DNA of 64,000 nt from Frigoribacterium sp. Leaf186 (GTDB lineage: Bacteria > Actinomycetota > Actinomycetes > Actinomycetales > Microbacteriaceae), in the NCBI RefSeq assembly GCF_001423905.1, contig NZ_LMPQ01000010.1, positions 304,611 through 368,610 on the forward strand, given 5' to 3'. Position 1 is the stretch's first letter. Every line of letters starts with the position of its first letter. The notes beneath the pieces are model-generated. The model had not been told where the DNA came from and searched no databases. It saw only the letters and a program-made list of their open reading frames with translations. A program made the translations under genes and the position numbers. Below are positions 35,291 to 46,997 of this stretch, piece after piece.

Positions 35291-35911
35291 TCAGGACGCC
35301 GAGGCGACGGGCGAGAAGCCGCGGTGGGCCAGGGCAGTCTCGATGCGCCCGGCGACCTCGTCGACGCTGCCGAGCCCGTCGACCTCGACCAGCAGGCCGC
35401 GGTCACGGTACGTGTCGATCAGCGGGGCGGTCTCGCGCAGGTAGACGTCTTGACGGTGGCGGATGGCGTCCTCGGTGTCGTCCGAACGGCCCTGCTCGAC
35501 CGCACGGCGCTGCAGGCGCTCGACGATCTCGTCTCGGTCGGCGACGAGCTGGACCACGGTGGTCAGGGCCTGGCCCTGTTCGGCGAGGTGCTCGTCGAGG
35601 AACTCGACCTGCTGCAGGGTGCGCGGGTACCCGTCGAGCAAGAAGCCCTCGGACGCATCGGGCTGCGACAGCCGGTCGGAGATGAGTTCGTTCGTGAGAC
35701 TGTCGGGCACGTAGTCCCCGGCGTCGAGGATGGCCTTGACCTTCACGCCGAGCTCGGTCTCGTTCTTGACGTTGGCCCGGAAGATGTCACCCGTCGAGAT
35801 CGCCGGGATTCCCAGCGACTCGGCGATGGCGACCGCCTGCGTGCCCTTGCCGGCCCCGGGAGGGCCGACGATCAGGAGGCGCGGGCTGGGTCGCATCTCA
35901 GCCGCACTCAT
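35291..35911 (-). CDS. adk: Adenylate kinase
   Basis: The product has 206 residues. It interconverts ATP, AMP and ADP. The P-loop is [10 protein letters not shown], with [10 protein letters not shown] (AMP site) and [11 protein letters not shown]. It is the short, zinc-free LID form common in actinobacteria. Its start overlaps the secY stop (ATGA); an internal ATG five codons in is also possible. Confidence 0.97.
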   Translation of the reverse strand: MSAAEMRPSPRLLIVGPPGAGKGTQAVAIAESLGIPAISTGDIFRANVKNETELGVKVKAILDAGDYVPDSLTNELISDRLSQPDASEGFLLDGYPRTLQQVEFLDEHLAEQGQALTTVVQLVADRDEIVERLQRRAVEQGRSDDTEDAIRHRQDVYLRETAPLIDTYRDRGLLVEVDGLGSVDEVAGRIETALAHRGFSPVASAS

Positions 35912-37230
35912 CGGAGCAGGCCCTCGTAGTGACGCTGCTGCAGCTGCGAGTCGATCTGCTTGACCGTCTCGAGGCCGACGCCGACGATGATCAGGATGCT
36001 CGCGCCTCCGAAGGGGAAGTTCTGGTTGGCACCGACGGTGGCGAGGGCGATCAGCGGGATGAGTGCGATGATGCCGAGGTACAGGGCACCCGGCAGGGTG
36101 ACGCGGGTCAGCACGTAGTCGAGGTACTCGGCCGTGGGGCGGCCGGCACGGATGCCGGGGATGAACCCGCCGTACTTCTTCATGTTGTCGGCGACCTCTT
36201 CGGGGTTGAAGGTGATCGCGACGTAGAAGTACGTGAACCCGACGATGAGCGCGAAGTACAGCACCATGTAGAGCGGGTTGTCGCCCGAGGTGAGGTTCGC
36301 CTGCACCCAGCTGACCCAGGCCGGCGGAGCCGTGCCATCGGAGGGCTGGTTGAACTGGGCGACCAGGGCAGGCAGGTAGAGCAACGACGAGGCGAAGATG
36401 ACCGGCACGACGCCCGCCATGTTGACCTTGATCGGGATGTAGGTGTTGTTGCCGCCGTACGTCCGCCGCCCGACCATGCGTTTGGCGTACTGGACGGGAA
36501 TGCGCCGCTGCGACTGTTCGACGAAGACCACGAGCGCCATGATCACCAGACCGACGGCGATCACGAGCAGGAAGATCTCGAAGCTGCGCGACTGGGCGAT
36601 GCTCCAGAGGGCGGTCGGGAAGCGAGCGGCGATCGACGTGAAGATCAGCAGCGACATGCCGTTGCCGATGCCGCGCTCGGTGATGAGCTCACCCATCCAC
36701 ATGATGAGGCCGGTGCCGGCGGTCATGGTGACGACCATCAGCATCACGGCGTACCAGGCGTCGTTCGTGATGAGCTGGCTGCACTCGGCGATGCCGGACG
36801 AACCGAAGAGGGCACCGGAACGTGCCACGGTGATCAGGGTGGTCGACTGCAGGACGCCCAGGGCGATGGTGAGGTACCGCGTGTACTGCGTGAGCTTCGC
36901 CTGCCCGGACTGGCCCTCTTTGTACAGGGTGTCGAAGTGCGGGATGACCACGCGCAACAGCTGCACGATGATCGACGACGTGATGTAGGGCATGATGCCC
37001 AGCGCGAAGACCGACAGCTGCAGCAGGGCGCCGCCGCTGAACAGGTTGACGAGCTCGTAGAGACCCGACGTGCCCTGGTTGCCGGCGAGGCAGGCCTGGA
37101 CGTTCTGGTAGTCGACGAACGGCGCGGGGATGAAGCTACCCAGCCGGAAGAGCGCGATGATGCCGAGCGTGAACCCGATCTTGCGACGCAGGTCGGGGGT
37201 GCGCATGATGCGCGCGACAGCTCTGAACAC
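35908..37230 (-). CDS. secY: Protein translocase subunit SecY
   Basis: The product has 440 residues and ten transmembrane helices, forming the Sec channel. GTG 37230 is preceded by GGGAGG at six bases; the longer frame to 37287 is not supported. [21 protein letters not shown] is the N-terminal block, and [15 protein letters not shown] and GNGMSLLIF are further landmarks. It follows rplO in the spc operon. Confidence 0.97.
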   Translation of the reverse strand: MFRAVARIMRTPDLRRKIGFTLGIIALFRLGSFIPAPFVDYQNVQACLAGNQGTSGLYELVNLFSGGALLQLSVFALGIMPYITSSIIVQLLRVVIPHFDTLYKEGQSGQAKLTQYTRYLTIALGVLQSTTLITVARSGALFGSSGIAECSQLITNDAWYAVMLMVVTMTAGTGLIMWMGELITERGIGNGMSLLIFTSIAARFPTALWSIAQSRSFEIFLLVIAVGLVIMALVVFVEQSQRRIPVQYAKRMVGRRTYGGNNTYIPIKVNMAGVVPVIFASSLLYLPALVAQFNQPSDGTAPPAWVSWVQANLTSGDNPLYMVLYFALIVGFTYFYVAITFNPEEVADNMKKYGGFIPGIRAGRPTAEYLDYVLTRVTLPGALYLGIIALIPLIALATVGANQNFPFGGASILIIVGVGLETVKQIDSQLQQRHYEGLLR

Positions 37231-37265
37231 GTGGGGCCTCCCGGTATGAAGGATAGACGACTGAT

Positions 37266-37291
37266 GGGGGTGGCCCTGGCGGACCACCCCC
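37266..37291. other. Perfect 8-bp hairpin between rplO and secY
   Basis: GGGGGTGG (37266-37273) pairs with CCACCCCC (37284-37291) across a 10-base loop. It lies 12 bases beyond the rplO stop and could partly terminate or stabilise transcript ends, lowering secY relative to ribosomal genes. Confidence 0.5.
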
Positions 37292-37302
37292 TCAGGTGAT
37301 TT

Positions 37303-37938
37303 TTACTTGCTGACGGACCCGCCGGCGGCGACGATCTTGTCTTCGGCGGAACCGGAGACCTTGTCGACCGCGACGGTGAGCGCGACGCTCAGGTCGCCCT
37401 GCCCGAGGACCTTGACCTTCTCGTTCTTCCGGACGGCACCCTTGGCGACGAGGTCACCGACGGTGACGTCACCACCCTGCGGGTACAGCTCGTTGAGCTT
37501 CTCGAGGTTGACCACCTGGTACTCGACGCGGAACGGGTTCTTGAACCCGCGCAGCTTCGGAGTGCGCATGTGGAGCGGCATCTGGCCACCCTCGAAACCG
37601 ACCTTGACCTGGTACCGGGCCTTCTGACCCTTGGTGCCACGACCGGCCGTCTTGCCCTTCGAGCCCTCACCACGGCCGACGCGCGTCTTCGCCTTCTTGG
37701 CACCGGGAGCCGGACGAAGGTGGTGCACCTTGAGCACCTGGGGACGCGCGACGTCGTCGGAGGACGTCGTCGAGGCGGGAGCGGCCTTGGTGGTCGAACC
37801 CGTCGACGCGGCGGCCTTCTCGGCAGCCGGCTTCTTGGCGGCTGCCTTGGAGGCAGCAGCCTTGGTGGTCGTCGCCTTGGGGGCGGCGGCCTTCTTCGGG
37901 GCGGCCTTCGCGGCGGCCTCGTTCTTCTCGTCAGCCAT
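37303..37938 (-). CDS. rplO: 50S ribosomal protein L15 with Ala/Lys-rich N-terminal extension
   Basis: The product has 211 residues. The L15 fold starts at about residue 69 ([20 protein letters not shown]), where most homologues begin. The first 68 residues are an Ala/Lys/Thr-rich, histone-H1-like extension of repeated K-A-A-x-K units. The start overlaps the rpmD stop by one base (TAATG), fixing ATG 37938. Confidence 0.96.
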   Translation of the reverse strand: MADEKNEAAAKAAPKKAAAPKATTTKAAASKAAAKKPAAEKAAASTGSTTKAAPASTTSSDDVARPQVLKVHHLRPAPGAKKAKTRVGRGEGSKGKTAGRGTKGQKARYQVKVGFEGGQMPLHMRTPKLRGFKNPFRVEYQVVNLEKLNELYPQGGDVTVGDLVAKGAVRKNEKVKVLGQGDLSVALTVAVDKVSGSAEDKIVAAGGSVSK

Positions 37939-38123
37939 TAGTCAATCTCCTCGACCTTCACGAGGTGGGCGACCGTGTTGACGTAGCCGCGGTTCTGCTT
38001 GGTGTCCTCGCGAACGACCGACTGGCCGATGCGCTTGAGGCCCAGGCTCCGCAGCGTGTCACGCTGGTTCTGCTTCTCGCTGATTACGGACTTGATCTGG
38101 GTCACCTTGAGGTTGGCGGCCAT
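37938..38123 (-). CDS. rpmD: 50S ribosomal protein L30
   Basis: The product has 61 residues: [20 protein letters not shown] and [20 protein letters not shown] are the L30 signature. It overlaps rpsE upstream and rplO downstream by one base each. Confidence 0.97.
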   Translation of the reverse strand: MAANLKVTQIKSVISEKQNQRDTLRSLGLKRIGQSVVREDTKQNRGYVNTVAHLVKVEEID

Positions 38124-38863
38124 CAGGCACCTGCCTTCTCGGTCGCGGCGGTACGAGCTGCCTGCTCGGCACGGACCATGAAGGCCGGCATGACAGCGTC
38201 GATGTCGAGTCCACGACGGGCGGCGACTGCGCGGGGCTCTTCGAGCTGCTGCAGCGCCTCGACCGTGGCGTGGACGATGTTGATCGTGTTCGACGAACCG
38301 AGCGACTTGCTCAGGACGTCGTGCACGCCGGCGCACTCGAGCACGGCGCGGACGGGACCACCGGCGATGACACCGGTACCGGCCGAGGCCGGACGCAGCA
38401 TGACGACGCCGGCAGCGGCCTCACCCTGCACGGGGTGCGGGATCGTGTTGCCGATGCGCGGGACGCGGAAGAAGTTCTTCTTGGCCTCTTCGACGCCCTT
38501 GCTGATGGCCGTGGGGACCTCGCGGGCCTTGCCGTAGCCGACACCGACGAGGCCGTTGCCGTCACCGACGACGACGAGCGCGGTGAAGCTGAAGCGACGA
38601 CCGCCCTTGACGACCTTCGAGACGCGGTTGATGGTGACGACGCGCTCCAGGAACTGGCTCTTGTCGTCACGGTCGCCGCGTCCGCGGCCGCCCTGGTTGC
38701 GGTCTCCGCGACCCTGGCCGCCACGGCGGTCGGTGCGACCACCCTCGCGGTTGTTGGACTCCGAGCCGGCAGCGGTCTCGACGGGACGTTCGACGACGGC
38801 CTCGGCCGGTGCCTTGGTCGCTTCGCCCTCTGCGGGGGGAGTGGTGTTCGTAGCGTCGCTCAC
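38123..38863 (-). CDS. rpsE: 30S ribosomal protein S5 with long N-terminal extension
   Basis: The product has 246 residues. The S5 core begins at about residue 68 ([20 protein letters not shown]) and contains [16 protein letters not shown]. The first 67 residues are an acidic stretch followed by an R-G-D/R-G-G-rich segment not found in most S5 proteins. Its start overlaps the rplR stop. Confidence 0.97.
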   Translation of the reverse strand: MSDATNTTPPAEGEATKAPAEAVVERPVETAAGSESNNREGGRTDRRGGQGRGDRNQGGRGRGDRDDKSQFLERVVTINRVSKVVKGGRRFSFTALVVVGDGNGLVGVGYGKAREVPTAISKGVEEAKKNFFRVPRIGNTIPHPVQGEAAAGVVMLRPASAGTGVIAGGPVRAVLECAGVHDVLSKSLGSSNTINIVHATVEALQQLEEPRAVAARRGLDIDAVMPAFMVRAEQAARTAATEKAGA

Positions 38864-39231
38864 AGGTTCAAACCAGCCTCTCGGGCGCCTTCGGCGATGG
38901 CCGCGACGCGTCCGGCGTACTTGTTGCCGCCGCGATCGAACACGACGGCCTCGATGCCCGCGGCCTTCGCGCGCTCGGCGACGAGCTCGCCGACCTTGCG
39001 GGACTTCGCGGTCTTGTCACCGTCGAACGTGCGCAGGTCGGCCTCGAGGGTCGATGCGCTGGCGACGGTGAAGCCCTTGCTGTCGTCCACGACCTGCACG
39101 AAGACGTGCCGGGCCGAACGGGTGACGACGAGACGGGGGCGCTCTTCGGTGCCCACGACCTTCTTGCGCAGGCGGGTGTGACGGCGCTTGGTGGCAGCCG
39201 ACTTGCTTTTTCCTCGTGTACCGAGACCCAT
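38860..39231 (-). CDS. rplR: 50S ribosomal protein L18
   Basis: The product has 123 residues, a 5S rRNA-binding protein. [19 protein letters not shown] and [24 protein letters not shown] are conserved blocks. It lies 2 bases after rplF. Confidence 0.97.
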   Translation of the reverse strand: MGLGTRGKSKSAATKRRHTRLRKKVVGTEERPRLVVTRSARHVFVQVVDDSKGFTVASASTLEADLRTFDGDKTAKSRKVGELVAERAKAAGIEAVVFDRGGNKYAGRVAAIAEGAREAGLNL

Positions 39232-39233
39232 GA

Positions 39234-39770
39234 TTACTTACCTGACTTTCCGGCCTTGCGGCGGACGACCTCGCCGGCGTAGCGGACACCCTTGCCCTTG
39301 TAGGGCTCGGGCTTGCGCAGCTTGCGGATGTTGGCAGCCATCTCGCCGACGGCCTGCTTGTCGATCCCGACGACGGTGAGCTTGTTGTTGCCCTCGACCG
39401 TGAAGCTGATGCCCGCGGGCGGCTCGACGGTGATGGGGTGCGAGTAGCCCAGGGCGAACTCGACGTTCGAGCCCTTGGCCTGGACGCGGTAGCCGGTTCC
39501 GACGACCTCGAGGCCCTTGGTGTAGCCCTCGGTGACGCCGATGATCTGGTTGGCGATGAGGGTGCGCGTGAGGCCGTGGAGCGAACGCGACTCGCGCTCG
39601 TCGTCCGGACGGGTCACGACGACCGTGCCTTCTTCGATCTTGGCTTCGATGGGGCTCTTGACGACGAGCGACAGCTCACCCTTGGGGCCCTTGACGCTGA
39701 CGGCCTGGCCGTCGATCTTCACGTCGACCCCGGCAGGGATCGAGATGGGGAGTCTTCCGATTCGAGACAT
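39234..39770 (-). CDS. rplF: 50S ribosomal protein L6
   Basis: The product has 178 residues. [20 protein letters not shown] starts the first of two repeated domains, and [22 protein letters not shown] ends the protein, as in all L6. It follows rpsH by six bases. Confidence 0.98.
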   Translation of the reverse strand: MSRIGRLPISIPAGVDVKIDGQAVSVKGPKGELSLVVKSPIEAKIEEGTVVVTRPDDERESRSLHGLTRTLIANQIIGVTEGYTKGLEVVGTGYRVQAKGSNVEFALGYSHPITVEPPAGISFTVEGNNKLTVVGIDKQAVGEMAANIRKLRKPEPYKGKGVRYAGEVVRRKAGKSGK

Positions 39771-39776
39771 GACGAG

Positions 39777-40175
39777 TTACCACACGTAGGCGAGGACTTC
39801 TCCGCCTACGCCCTTCTTCTGGGCCTCACGGTCGGTCAGCAGACCGGAGGAAGTCGACAGGATGGCGACGCCGAGGCCGCCGAGCACCTGGGGGATCTCG
39901 GTCGACTTGGCATAGACGCGGAGGCCCGGCTTCGACACGCGCTTGATGCCCTTGATGGAGCGCTCACGGGCGGGGCCGTACTTGAGGTCGATCGTGAGGG
40001 TCTGGCCCACGCGGGCGTCTTCGACCTTCCACGACTCGATGAAACCCTCACGCTTGAGGATCTCGGCGATGTGGGACTTGAGCTTGCTGCTCGGGAGCGA
40101 CACGGTCTCGTGGAAAGCCGAGTTCGCGTTGCGCAGTCTGGTCAGCAGGTCTGCGACCGGATCTGTCATCGTCAT
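39777..40175 (-). CDS. rpsH: 30S ribosomal protein S8
   Basis: The product has 132 residues from ATG 40175, the standard length; the frame upstream is not coding. [37 protein letters not shown] and the terminal GEVLAYVW are diagnostic. It is separated from rplE by 141 bases in which rpsN would normally lie. Confidence 0.98.
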   Translation of the reverse strand: MTMTDPVADLLTRLRNANSAFHETVSLPSSKLKSHIAEILKREGFIESWKVEDARVGQTLTIDLKYGPARERSIKGIKRVSKPGLRVYAKSTEIPQVLGGLGVAILSTSSGLLTDREAQKKGVGGEVLAYVW

Positions 40176-40242
40176 GCGGTTTGTCACTTTCTCGTCCGGT
40201 TTCGACATCCGGTACACCGGGTGCCGACCTGGGCGATCGATT

Positions 40243-40309
40243 GGTCGACGAGCGGTTCTCGTCGACCTCAGGGGAACGGCCGGCAACCCTACGAGAGAGT
40301 TGCCGACCG
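40243..40309. other. Two hairpins in the rplE-rpsH gap where rpsN is missing
   Basis: A perfect 10-bp stem (40243-40252/40258-40267) is followed by a 10-bp stem with one mismatch (40277-40287/40299-40309). Both lie in the 141-base space between rplE and rpsH. They could form an S8-type translational control site or a transcript-processing element. Confidence 0.5.
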
Positions 40310-40316
40310 GACGATC

Positions 40317-40904
40317 TTAGTTGGCCGAGTCGGCCGAACGGAACGGGAAGCCCAGCGCCTTGAGCAGCGCGCGACCCTCGTCGTCGTTCTTGGCGGTCGT
40401 GACGACGGTGATGTCGAAGCCACGGACGCGGTCGATGCGGTCCTGGTCGATCTCGTGGAACATGCTCTGCTCGTTGAGACCGAAGGTGTAGTTGCCGTTG
40501 CCGTCGAACTGGCGGTCGCTGAGACCGCGGAAGTCGCGGATGCGCGGCAGCGCCAGCGAGAGCAGACGATCGAGGAACTCCCAGGCGCGGTCGCCACGAA
40601 GCGTGACGTGCGCACCGATGGGCTGACCCTCACGCAGCTTGAACTGCGCGATGGACTTGCGTGCCTTGGTGACCTGGGGCTTCTGGCCTGTGATGGCCGT
40701 GAGGTCCTTGATGGCACCGTCGATGATCTTGCTGTCGCGAGCGGCCTCGCCGACACCGGTGTTGACGACGATCTTCACGAGTCCGGGCACCTGGTGCACG
40801 TTCGTGAAGCCGAAGTCCGACTTCAGCTGCGGGAGGATCTCGGCGCGGTACTTGGCCTTGAGCCGCGGCTGGCTCGTACCAGCCTGCGTGGTGGTGTCGG
40901 TCAT
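40317..40904 (-). CDS. rplE: 50S ribosomal protein L5
   Basis: The product has 195 residues and binds 5S r[43 protein letters not shown] and [20 protein letters not shown] are family blocks. Start and rplX stop overlap by one base. Confidence 0.98.
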   Translation of the reverse strand: MTDTTTQAGTSQPRLKAKYRAEILPQLKSDFGFTNVHQVPGLVKIVVNTGVGEAARDSKIIDGAIKDLTAITGQKPQVTKARKSIAQFKLREGQPIGAHVTLRGDRAWEFLDRLLSLALPRIRDFRGLSDRQFDGNGNYTFGLNEQSMFHEIDQDRIDRVRGFDITVVTTAKNDDEGRALLKALGFPFRSADSAN

Positions 40905-41263
40905 CAGAGGTTCTCACCAGACTTCTTGGCGTAACGGACGCGAACGGTCTTGGACACGCCGTCCTTGGTGACCGTCTCTTCGCGGAAGCCGACGCGGGTC
41001 GGCTTCTTGGTCTTGGGGTCGACTACGGCGACGTTCGAGACGTGGATCGGTGCCTCGTGGGTCTCGATGCCACCCGTCTTGGAGCCGCGCTGCGTCTGAC
41101 CGACGCGAACGTGCTTGGTGACGAAGTTCACGCCTTCGACGACCACGCGGTTGCGCTCAACCAGCACCTCGAGGACCTTGCCCTGCTTGCCACGGTCTCC
41201 GCCGCGGGCCTGCGAGGCACCGGTGATGACCTGCACGAGGTCACCCTTCTTGATGTTTGCCAT
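40904..41263 (-). CDS. rplX: 50S ribosomal protein L24
   Basis: The product has 119 residues. The KOW motif region [21 protein letters not shown] and [13 protein letters not shown] are recognisable. The C-terminus is somewhat longer than in E. coli. It follows rplN by three bases. Confidence 0.97.
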   Translation of the reverse strand: MANIKKGDLVQVITGASQARGGDRGKQGKVLEVLVERNRVVVEGVNFVTKHVRVGQTQRGSKTGGIETHEAPIHVSNVAVVDPKTKKPTRVGFREETVTKDGVSKTVRVRYAKKSGENL

Positions 41264-41266
41264 GAC

Positions 41267-41635
41267 TTAGATAACCTCCGGCGCCAGCGAGATGATCTTC
41301 ATGAACTTCTTGTCGCGGAGCTCGCGACCGACCGGTCCGAAGATGCGGGTTCCGCGGGGGTCTCCGTCGGCCTTCAGGATCACTGCGGCGTTCTCGTCGA
41401 ACTTGATGTAAGAGCCGTCCGGACGACGGACCTCTTTCTTGGTGCGAACGATGACGGCCTTGACGACGTCACCCTTCTTCACGTTGCCACCGGGGATGGC
41501 GTCCTTCACCGTGGCGACGATGACGTCACCCAGGCCGGCGTAACGACGGCCGGAGCCACCGAGCACACGGATGGTGAGGATCTCTTTCGCCCCGGTGTTG
41601 TCCGCGATCTTGAGGCGGGATTCTTGCTGAATCAC
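41267..41635 (-). CDS. rplN: 50S ribosomal protein L14
   Basis: The product has 122 residues, the usual length. [20 protein letters not shown] and [20 protein letters not shown] are invariant L14 sequences. Confidence 0.98.
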   Translation of the reverse strand: MIQQESRLKIADNTGAKEILTIRVLGGSGRRYAGLGDVIVATVKDAIPGGNVKKGDVVKAVIVRTKKEVRRPDGSYIKFDENAAVILKADGDPRGTRIFGPVGRELRDKKFMKIISLAPEVI

Positions 41636-41669
41636 TTGTGTCTCCTTCTACGCAAGCAGGCCGCGAGGC

Positions 41670-41966
41670 CTACTTCGCCTTCTCGAGGATCTCGACCAGG
41701 CGCCAGCGCTTCGTGGCGCTGAGCGGACGGGTCTCGCTGATCACGACGAGGTCGCCGACGCCGGCCGCGTTGGCCTCGTCGTGGACCTTGACCTTGGACG
41801 TGCGGCGGATGACCTTGCCGTACAGGGGGTGCTTCACGCGGTCCTCGACCTCGACGACGATGGTCTTCTCCATCTTGTCGCTGGTCACGTAACCGCGACG
41901 CGTCTTGCGGTAGCCGCGGACCTCGACGGCAGCCGAGTCGACCTCGGTCTTGTTCTCGGTGGCCAT
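41670..41966 (-). CDS. rpsQ: 30S ribosomal protein S17
   Basis: The product has 98 residues. [20 protein letters not shown] and [20 protein letters not shown] are family blocks. The start overlaps the rpmC stop by one base. Confidence 0.97.
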   Translation of the reverse strand: MATENKTEVDSAAVEVRGYRKTRRGYVTSDKMEKTIVVEVEDRVKHPLYGKVIRRTSKVKVHDEANAAGVGDLVVISETRPLSATKRWRLVEILEKAK

Positions 41967-42289
41967 TACTTGCTCTCCTCGGCGGTCTCGTCGGCCGTCT
42001 CGACCGGCTTGTCAGCCTTCTTGGTCGACTTCTTGGCGGCCTTGGGGGCCGCCTCGACCGGGGCGGGGGTGGCACGGATGCCGAGCTCGCGCTCACGCAG
42101 GACCGTGTAGATGCGAGCGATGTCGCGCTTCACGGCACGCAGGCGGCCGTGGCTCTCGAGCTGGCCGGTGGCCGACTGGAAGCGGAGGTTGAAGAGTTCT
42201 TCCTTCGCCTTCTTCAGCTCATCGACGAGACGCTCGTCTTCGAATGTGTCGAGCTCGACAGGACGGAGCTCCTTGGAACCGATCGCCAT
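41966..42289 (-). CDS. rpmC: 50S ribosomal protein L29 with C-terminal extension
   Basis: The product has 107 residues from ATG 42289. The two-helix L29 core ([20 protein letters not shown] and [19 protein letters not shown]) occupies residues 1-68. The last 35-40 residues are an Ala/Lys/Glu tail, absent in typical 60-80 residue L29. It overlaps rplP by one base. Confidence 0.97.
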   Translation of the reverse strand: MAIGSKELRPVELDTFEDERLVDELKKAKEELFNLRFQSATGQLESHGRLRAVKRDIARIYTVLRERELGIRATPAPVEAAPKAAKKSTKKADKPVETADETAEESK

Positions 42290-42708
42290 TATGCGTCGCC
42301 CTCCTCGCGCTTGATGATGCGTGCCTTGAGGGGCAGCTTGTGGATTGCGCGAGTGAGCGCCTCTTTGGCGATCTCCTCGCTCACGCCGCTGAGCTCGAAG
42401 AGCACGCGACCCGGCTTGACGTTCGCGACCCACCACTCGGGCGAGCCCTTGCCGGAACCCATGCGGGTCTCGGCGGGCTTCTTCGTGAGCGGACGGTCGG
42501 GGTAGATGTTGATCCACACCTTTCCGCCACGCTTGATGTGACGCGTCATGGCGATGCGAGCGGACTCGATCTGACGGTTGGTCACGTAAGCGGGCGTGAG
42601 GGCCTGGATGCCGTACTCACCGAAGCTGACCTTGGTGCCACCAGTGGCCTGGCCGGTACGGCCGGGGTGGTGCTGCTTGCGGTGCTTGACACGACGGGGG
42701 ATAAGCAT
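42289..42708 (-). CDS. rplP: 50S ribosomal protein L16
   Basis: The product has 139 residues. [40 protein letters not shown] and [20 protein letters not shown] are diagnostic. It sits two bases after rpsC. Confidence 0.98.
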   Translation of the reverse strand: MLIPRRVKHRKQHHPGRTGQATGGTKVSFGEYGIQALTPAYVTNRQIESARIAMTRHIKRGGKVWINIYPDRPLTKKPAETRMGSGKGSPEWWVANVKPGRVLFELSGVSEEIAKEALTRAIHKLPLKARIIKREEGDA

Positions 42709-42710
42709 GG

Positions 42711-43490
42711 TTACGCCTCAGCTCCTGTGGTGGCGGGTGCCTTCTGCTCGCGGGGAGCGCGGTCGCCCCCGCCGCGGCGGGCGCCGTCACGGTCGTTGCG
42801 GCGCTCGGGGCGAGACGACTTCTGGTTCGCCTGCTCGCGCGCGAGCTCCTTGTTGGTGATGTCGCCCTTGTAGATCCAGACCTTGACACCGATGCGACCG
42901 AAGGTGGTCTTGGCCTCGTAGAAGCCGTAGTCGATGTTGGCGCGGAGCGTGTGCAGGGGGACGCGGCCCTCGCGGTAGAACTCGGAGCGGCTCATCTCGG
43001 CGCCGCCGAGACGACCGGACACCTGGATGCGGACACCCTTGGCGCCGGCACGCTGAGCGCCCTGGAGCCCCTTGCGCATCGCACGACGGAACGCCACGCG
43101 AGCAGCGAGCTGCTCGGCGATGCCCTGGGCGACGAGCTGGGCCTCGGCCTCGGGGTTCTTGACCTCGAGGATGTTCAGCTGGATCTGCTTGCTCGTGAGC
43201 TTCTCGAGGTCGCCGCGGATGCGCTCGGCCTCGGCGCCACGACGACCGATCACGATGCCCGGACGGGCGGTGTGGATGTCGACGCGGACGCGGTCACGGG
43301 TGCGCTCGATCTCGATCTTGGCCACGCCGGCGCGGTCGAGCGAGGTCTTGAGCAGGGTGCGGATCTTGACGTCCTCGGCGACGTAGTCGCTGTAACGCTG
43401 TCCCGGCTTGGTGCTGTCGGTGAACCACCGCGACACGTGGTCGGTGGTGATGCCCAGACGGAAGCCGTACGGGTTGACCTTCTGGCCCAT
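42711..43490 (-). CDS. rpsC: 30S ribosomal protein S3
   Basis: The product has 259 residues. [20 protein letters not shown] starts the protein. The KH domain contains [19 protein letters not shown]. The final 45 residues are an R/G/D-rich then Ala-rich tail. It overlaps the rplV stop by one base. Confidence 0.98.
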   Translation of the reverse strand: MGQKVNPYGFRLGITTDHVSRWFTDSTKPGQRYSDYVAEDVKIRTLLKTSLDRAGVAKIEIERTRDRVRVDIHTARPGIVIGRRGAEAERIRGDLEKLTSKQIQLNILEVKNPEAEAQLVAQGIAEQLAARVAFRRAMRKGLQGAQRAGAKGVRIQVSGRLGGAEMSRSEFYREGRVPLHTLRANIDYGFYEAKTTFGRIGVKVWIYKGDITNKELAREQANQKSSRPERRNDRDGARRGGGDRAPREQKAPATTGAEA

Positions 43491-43882
43491 TACTTGCTCG
43501 CCTTCTTCGTAGCGTCGGCAGCCTCGACCTCATCCGGCGTCGCGAGGACGATCGTGATGTGGCTGGTGCGCTTCAGGATCTTGAAGGCGCGGCCCTGTGC
43601 ACGCGGCTGGAACCGCTTGAGGGTGGCGCCCTGGTCGACGAATGCACGACTGACGTACAGGTCCTGCTCGTCGAGGTAGCTGTTCGAGGCGTCCGCCTTG
43701 ACCCGTGCGTTGGCCATGGCCGAGGCGACGAGCTTGTAGACGGGCTCGCTGGCGCCCTGGGGTGCGAACTTCAGGATCGCCAGTGCCTCGGTGGCCTGCT
43801 TGCCGCGGATCAGGTTGACGACACGACGGGCCTTCATGGGGGTGACGCGGATGTGACGCACGCGTGCGATCGACTCCACCAT
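43490..43882 (-). CDS. rplV: 50S ribosomal protein L22
   Basis: The product has 130 residues. [22 protein letters not shown] sequence (here [20 protein letters not shown]) and [20 protein letters not shown] are the tunnel-lining L22 blocks. Confidence 0.98.
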   Translation of the reverse strand: MVESIARVRHIRVTPMKARRVVNLIRGKQATEALAILKFAPQGASEPVYKLVASAMANARVKADASNSYLDEQDLYVSRAFVDQGATLKRFQPRAQGRAFKILKRTSHITIVLATPDEVEAADATKKASK

Positions 43883-43907
43883 TTCTCTCCTCCTTCACGT
43901 CGCCGCG

Positions 43908-44189
43908 TTAGCGGCGACGACCCTTCTTGTCGTCCTTCACGTGACCACGGAAGGTGCGGGTGGGCGCGAACTCACCGAGCTTGTGGCCGATCATGCTCTC
44001 GGTCACGAACACGGGGATGTGCTTGCGTCCGTCGTGCACGGCGATGGTGTGCCCCAGCATGTTGGGGACGATCATCGATCGGCGCGACCAGGTCTTGATG
44101 ACGTTCTTGGTGCTGGCCTCGTTCTGCGAGACGACCTTGCGAAGCAGGTGGTCGTCAACGAAGGGGCCCTTCTTAAGACTGCGTGGCAT
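43908..44189 (-). CDS. rpsS: 30S ribosomal protein S19
   Basis: The product has 93 residues. [19 protein letters not shown] and [20 protein letters not shown] are invariant. Confidence 0.98.
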   Translation of the reverse strand: MPRSLKKGPFVDDHLLRKVVSQNEASTKNVIKTWSRRSMIVPNMLGHTIAVHDGRKHIPVFVTESMIGHKLGEFAPTRTFRGHVKDDKKGRRR

Positions 44190-44201
44190 CTTCTACAACT
44201 C

Positions 44202-45041
<840 letters not shown>

Positions 45042-45059
45042 GATTTATGCCTCTGCTCC

Positions 45060-45359
45060 CTAGCCGACAGCCGTGAAGATGTCGATGGAACCGGACTTCA
45101 GCGTGACGATGGCGCGCTTGGTGTCCTTGCGCTTGCCGGTGCCGAAGCGGGTGCGACGGGTCTTGCCCGTTCGGTTGAGCGTGTTGATGCTGTCGACCTT
45201 GACGTCGAAGATCTTCTCGATGGCGAGCTTGATCTCGGTCTTGTTCGAACGCGGGTCCACGAGGAAGGTGTACTTGCCCTGGTCGATCAGGGAGTAGCTC
45301 TTCTCGGAGACGACGGGCGCGATGATGACGTCGCGGGGGTCTTTTCCGTAGCCGGTCAT
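45060..45359 (-). CDS. rplW: 50S ribosomal protein L23
   Basis: The product has 99 residues. [20 protein letters not shown] and [20 protein letters not shown] are typical of L23 at the tunnel exit. The start overlaps the rplD stop (ATGA). Confidence 0.98.
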   Translation of the reverse strand: MTGYGKDPRDVIIAPVVSEKSYSLIDQGKYTFLVDPRSNKTEIKLAIEKIFDVKVDSINTLNRTGKTRRTRFGTGKRKDTKRAIVTLKSGSIDIFTAVG

Positions 45360-46018
45360 GCGGTGGCCTCCTTCTTGGTCTTCGAGGCGACGAAGCCGTC
45401 GAAGGCGCTCTTCGTGAAGACGATGTCGTCGCTGACGAGGACGTCGTAGGCGTTCAGCTGGTCGAACGTGATCACGTGGACCGTGGGCACGTTGCGGACG
45501 CTCTTGAGCGTCAGCGTGTCGTCGCGGTCGGTGACGATCAGCACGTGCTTGCTCGAGGCGATCGACGCGAGCAGCTCGAGGGCGACCTTGGTCGAGATCG
45601 AGTCGGCGACGAAGCTCTCGACGACGTGGACGCGGGCGCCACGGGCACGGTCGGACAACGCACCGAGCAGGGCTGCGGCGATCATCTTCTTGGGGGTGCG
45701 CTGGGCGTAGTCACGGGGCTGCGGACCGTGGACGATGCCACCGCCGGTCATCTGAGGAGCGCGGATCGAACCCTGACGGGCGCGGCCGGTGCCCTTCTGC
45801 TTGAACGGCTTGCGGCCGGCGCCGGAGACCTCGCCGCGACGCTTGGTCTTGTGCGTGCCCTGACGTGCGGCGGCCTGCTGGGCGACGACGACCTGGTGGA
45901 TGAGCGGGACGTTCGTGACGACGTCGAACAGTTCGACGGGGAGCTCGACCGTGCTGGTCTTCTGGCCCTTGGCGTCGACGACGTCGACCGAAGCGGCCGA
46001 TGCGGTAGTGGTGGCCAT
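45356..46018 (-). CDS. rplD: 50S ribosomal protein L4
   Basis: The product has 220 residues. [20 protein letters not shown] and [20 protein letters not shown] form the tunnel loop. In some bacteria L4 feeds back on the S10 operon leader, which is long here. Confidence 0.98.
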   Translation of the reverse strand: MATTTASAASVDVVDAKGQKTSTVELPVELFDVVTNVPLIHQVVVAQQAAARQGTHKTKRRGEVSGAGRKPFKQKGTGRARQGSIRAPQMTGGGIVHGPQPRDYAQRTPKKMIAAALLGALSDRARGARVHVVESFVADSISTKVALELLASIASSKHVLIVTDRDDTLTLKSVRNVPTVHVITFDQLNAYDVLVSDDIVFTKSAFDGFVASKTKKEATA

Positions 46019-46021
46019 GAG

Positions 46022-46678
46022 CTACTTCCCCTTCACGGCGGTGCGGACGAAAACGATGCGGCCACGAGCACCGGGGACGGCGCCCTTGACGAGCAGCAGA
46101 CCCTTCTCGGCGTCGACGGCGTGCACCGTGAGGTTGAGGATGGTGACGCGCTCGCCACCCATGCGACCGGCCATGCGCATGCCCTTGAAGACACGGCTGG
46201 GAGTCGAGGAGGCGCCGATCGAACCGGGCTTGCGGTGGTTGCGGTGCGCACCGTGCGAGGCGCTGACGCCCTTGAAGTTGTGACGCTTCATGACACCGGC
46301 GAAGCCCTTGCCCTTGGAGGTGCCGACGACGTCGACCTTCTGGCCGGCCTCGAAAGTGTCGACCGTGAGCTCTTGGCCGAGCGAGTACTCGGCGGCGTCG
46401 GCGGTGCGGACCTCGGTGAGGTGACGGCGGGGCGTGACGCCCGCGGCGTCGAAGTGACCCGTGGCGGGCTTGTTCGACTTGCGGGGGTCGATCTGGCCGG
46501 CCGCGATCTGGACGGCGGTGTAGCCGTCCTTCTCGAGCGAGCGGAGCTGGGTCACGACGTTCGGAGCGATCTCGACGACGGTGACGGGGACGAGCTTGTT
46601 GTTCTCGTCCCAGACCTGGGTCATGCCGAGCTTCTTGCCGAGCAGGCCCTTGACGTTCTTGGTGGTGCTGATGGTCAT
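46022..46678 (-). CDS. rplC: 50S ribosomal protein L3
   Basis: The product has 218 residues. [39 protein letters not shown] and [20 protein letters not shown] are family blocks. Confidence 0.98.
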   Translation of the reverse strand: MTISTTKNVKGLLGKKLGMTQVWDENNKLVPVTVVEIAPNVVTQLRSLEKDGYTAVQIAAGQIDPRKSNKPATGHFDAAGVTPRRHLTEVRTADAAEYSLGQELTVDTFEAGQKVDVVGTSKGKGFAGVMKRHNFKGVSASHGAHRNHRKPGSIGASSTPSRVFKGMRMAGRMGGERVTILNLTVHAVDAEKGLLLVKGAVPGARGRIVFVRTAVKGK

Positions 46679-46688
46679 GGTCGCCCCC

Positions 46689-46997
46689 CTACAGCTTGAT
46701 CTCGATGTTGACGTCGGCAGGCAGGTCGAGACGCATGAGCGAGTCGACGGCCTTCGGCGTCGGGTCGACGATGTCGATGAGGCGCTTGTGCGTGCGCTTC
46801 TCGAAGTGCTCGCGCGAGTCCTTGTACTTGTGGGGCGAACGGATCACGACGACCACGTTCTTCTCGGTCGGAAGCGGCACGGGGCCGACGACCGTAGCGC
46901 CCGCGCGGGTGACCGTGTCGACGATCTTGCGCGCGGAAGAGTCGATGACCTCGTGGTCGTACGACTTAAGTCGGATGCGGATCTTCTGTCCCGCCAT
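46689..46997 (-). CDS. rpsJ: 30S ribosomal protein S10
   Basis: The product has 102 residues from ATG 46997. [20 protein letters not shown] and [20 protein letters not shown] are diagnostic. S10 also serves in NusB/E antitermination. It is the first gene of the S10-spc transcript and has a long leader. Confidence 0.98.
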   Translation of the reverse strand: MAGQKIRIRLKSYDHEVIDSSARKIVDTVTRAGATVVGPVPLPTEKNVVVVIRSPHKYKDSREHFEKRTHKRLIDIVDPTPKAVDSLMRLDLPADVNIEIKL

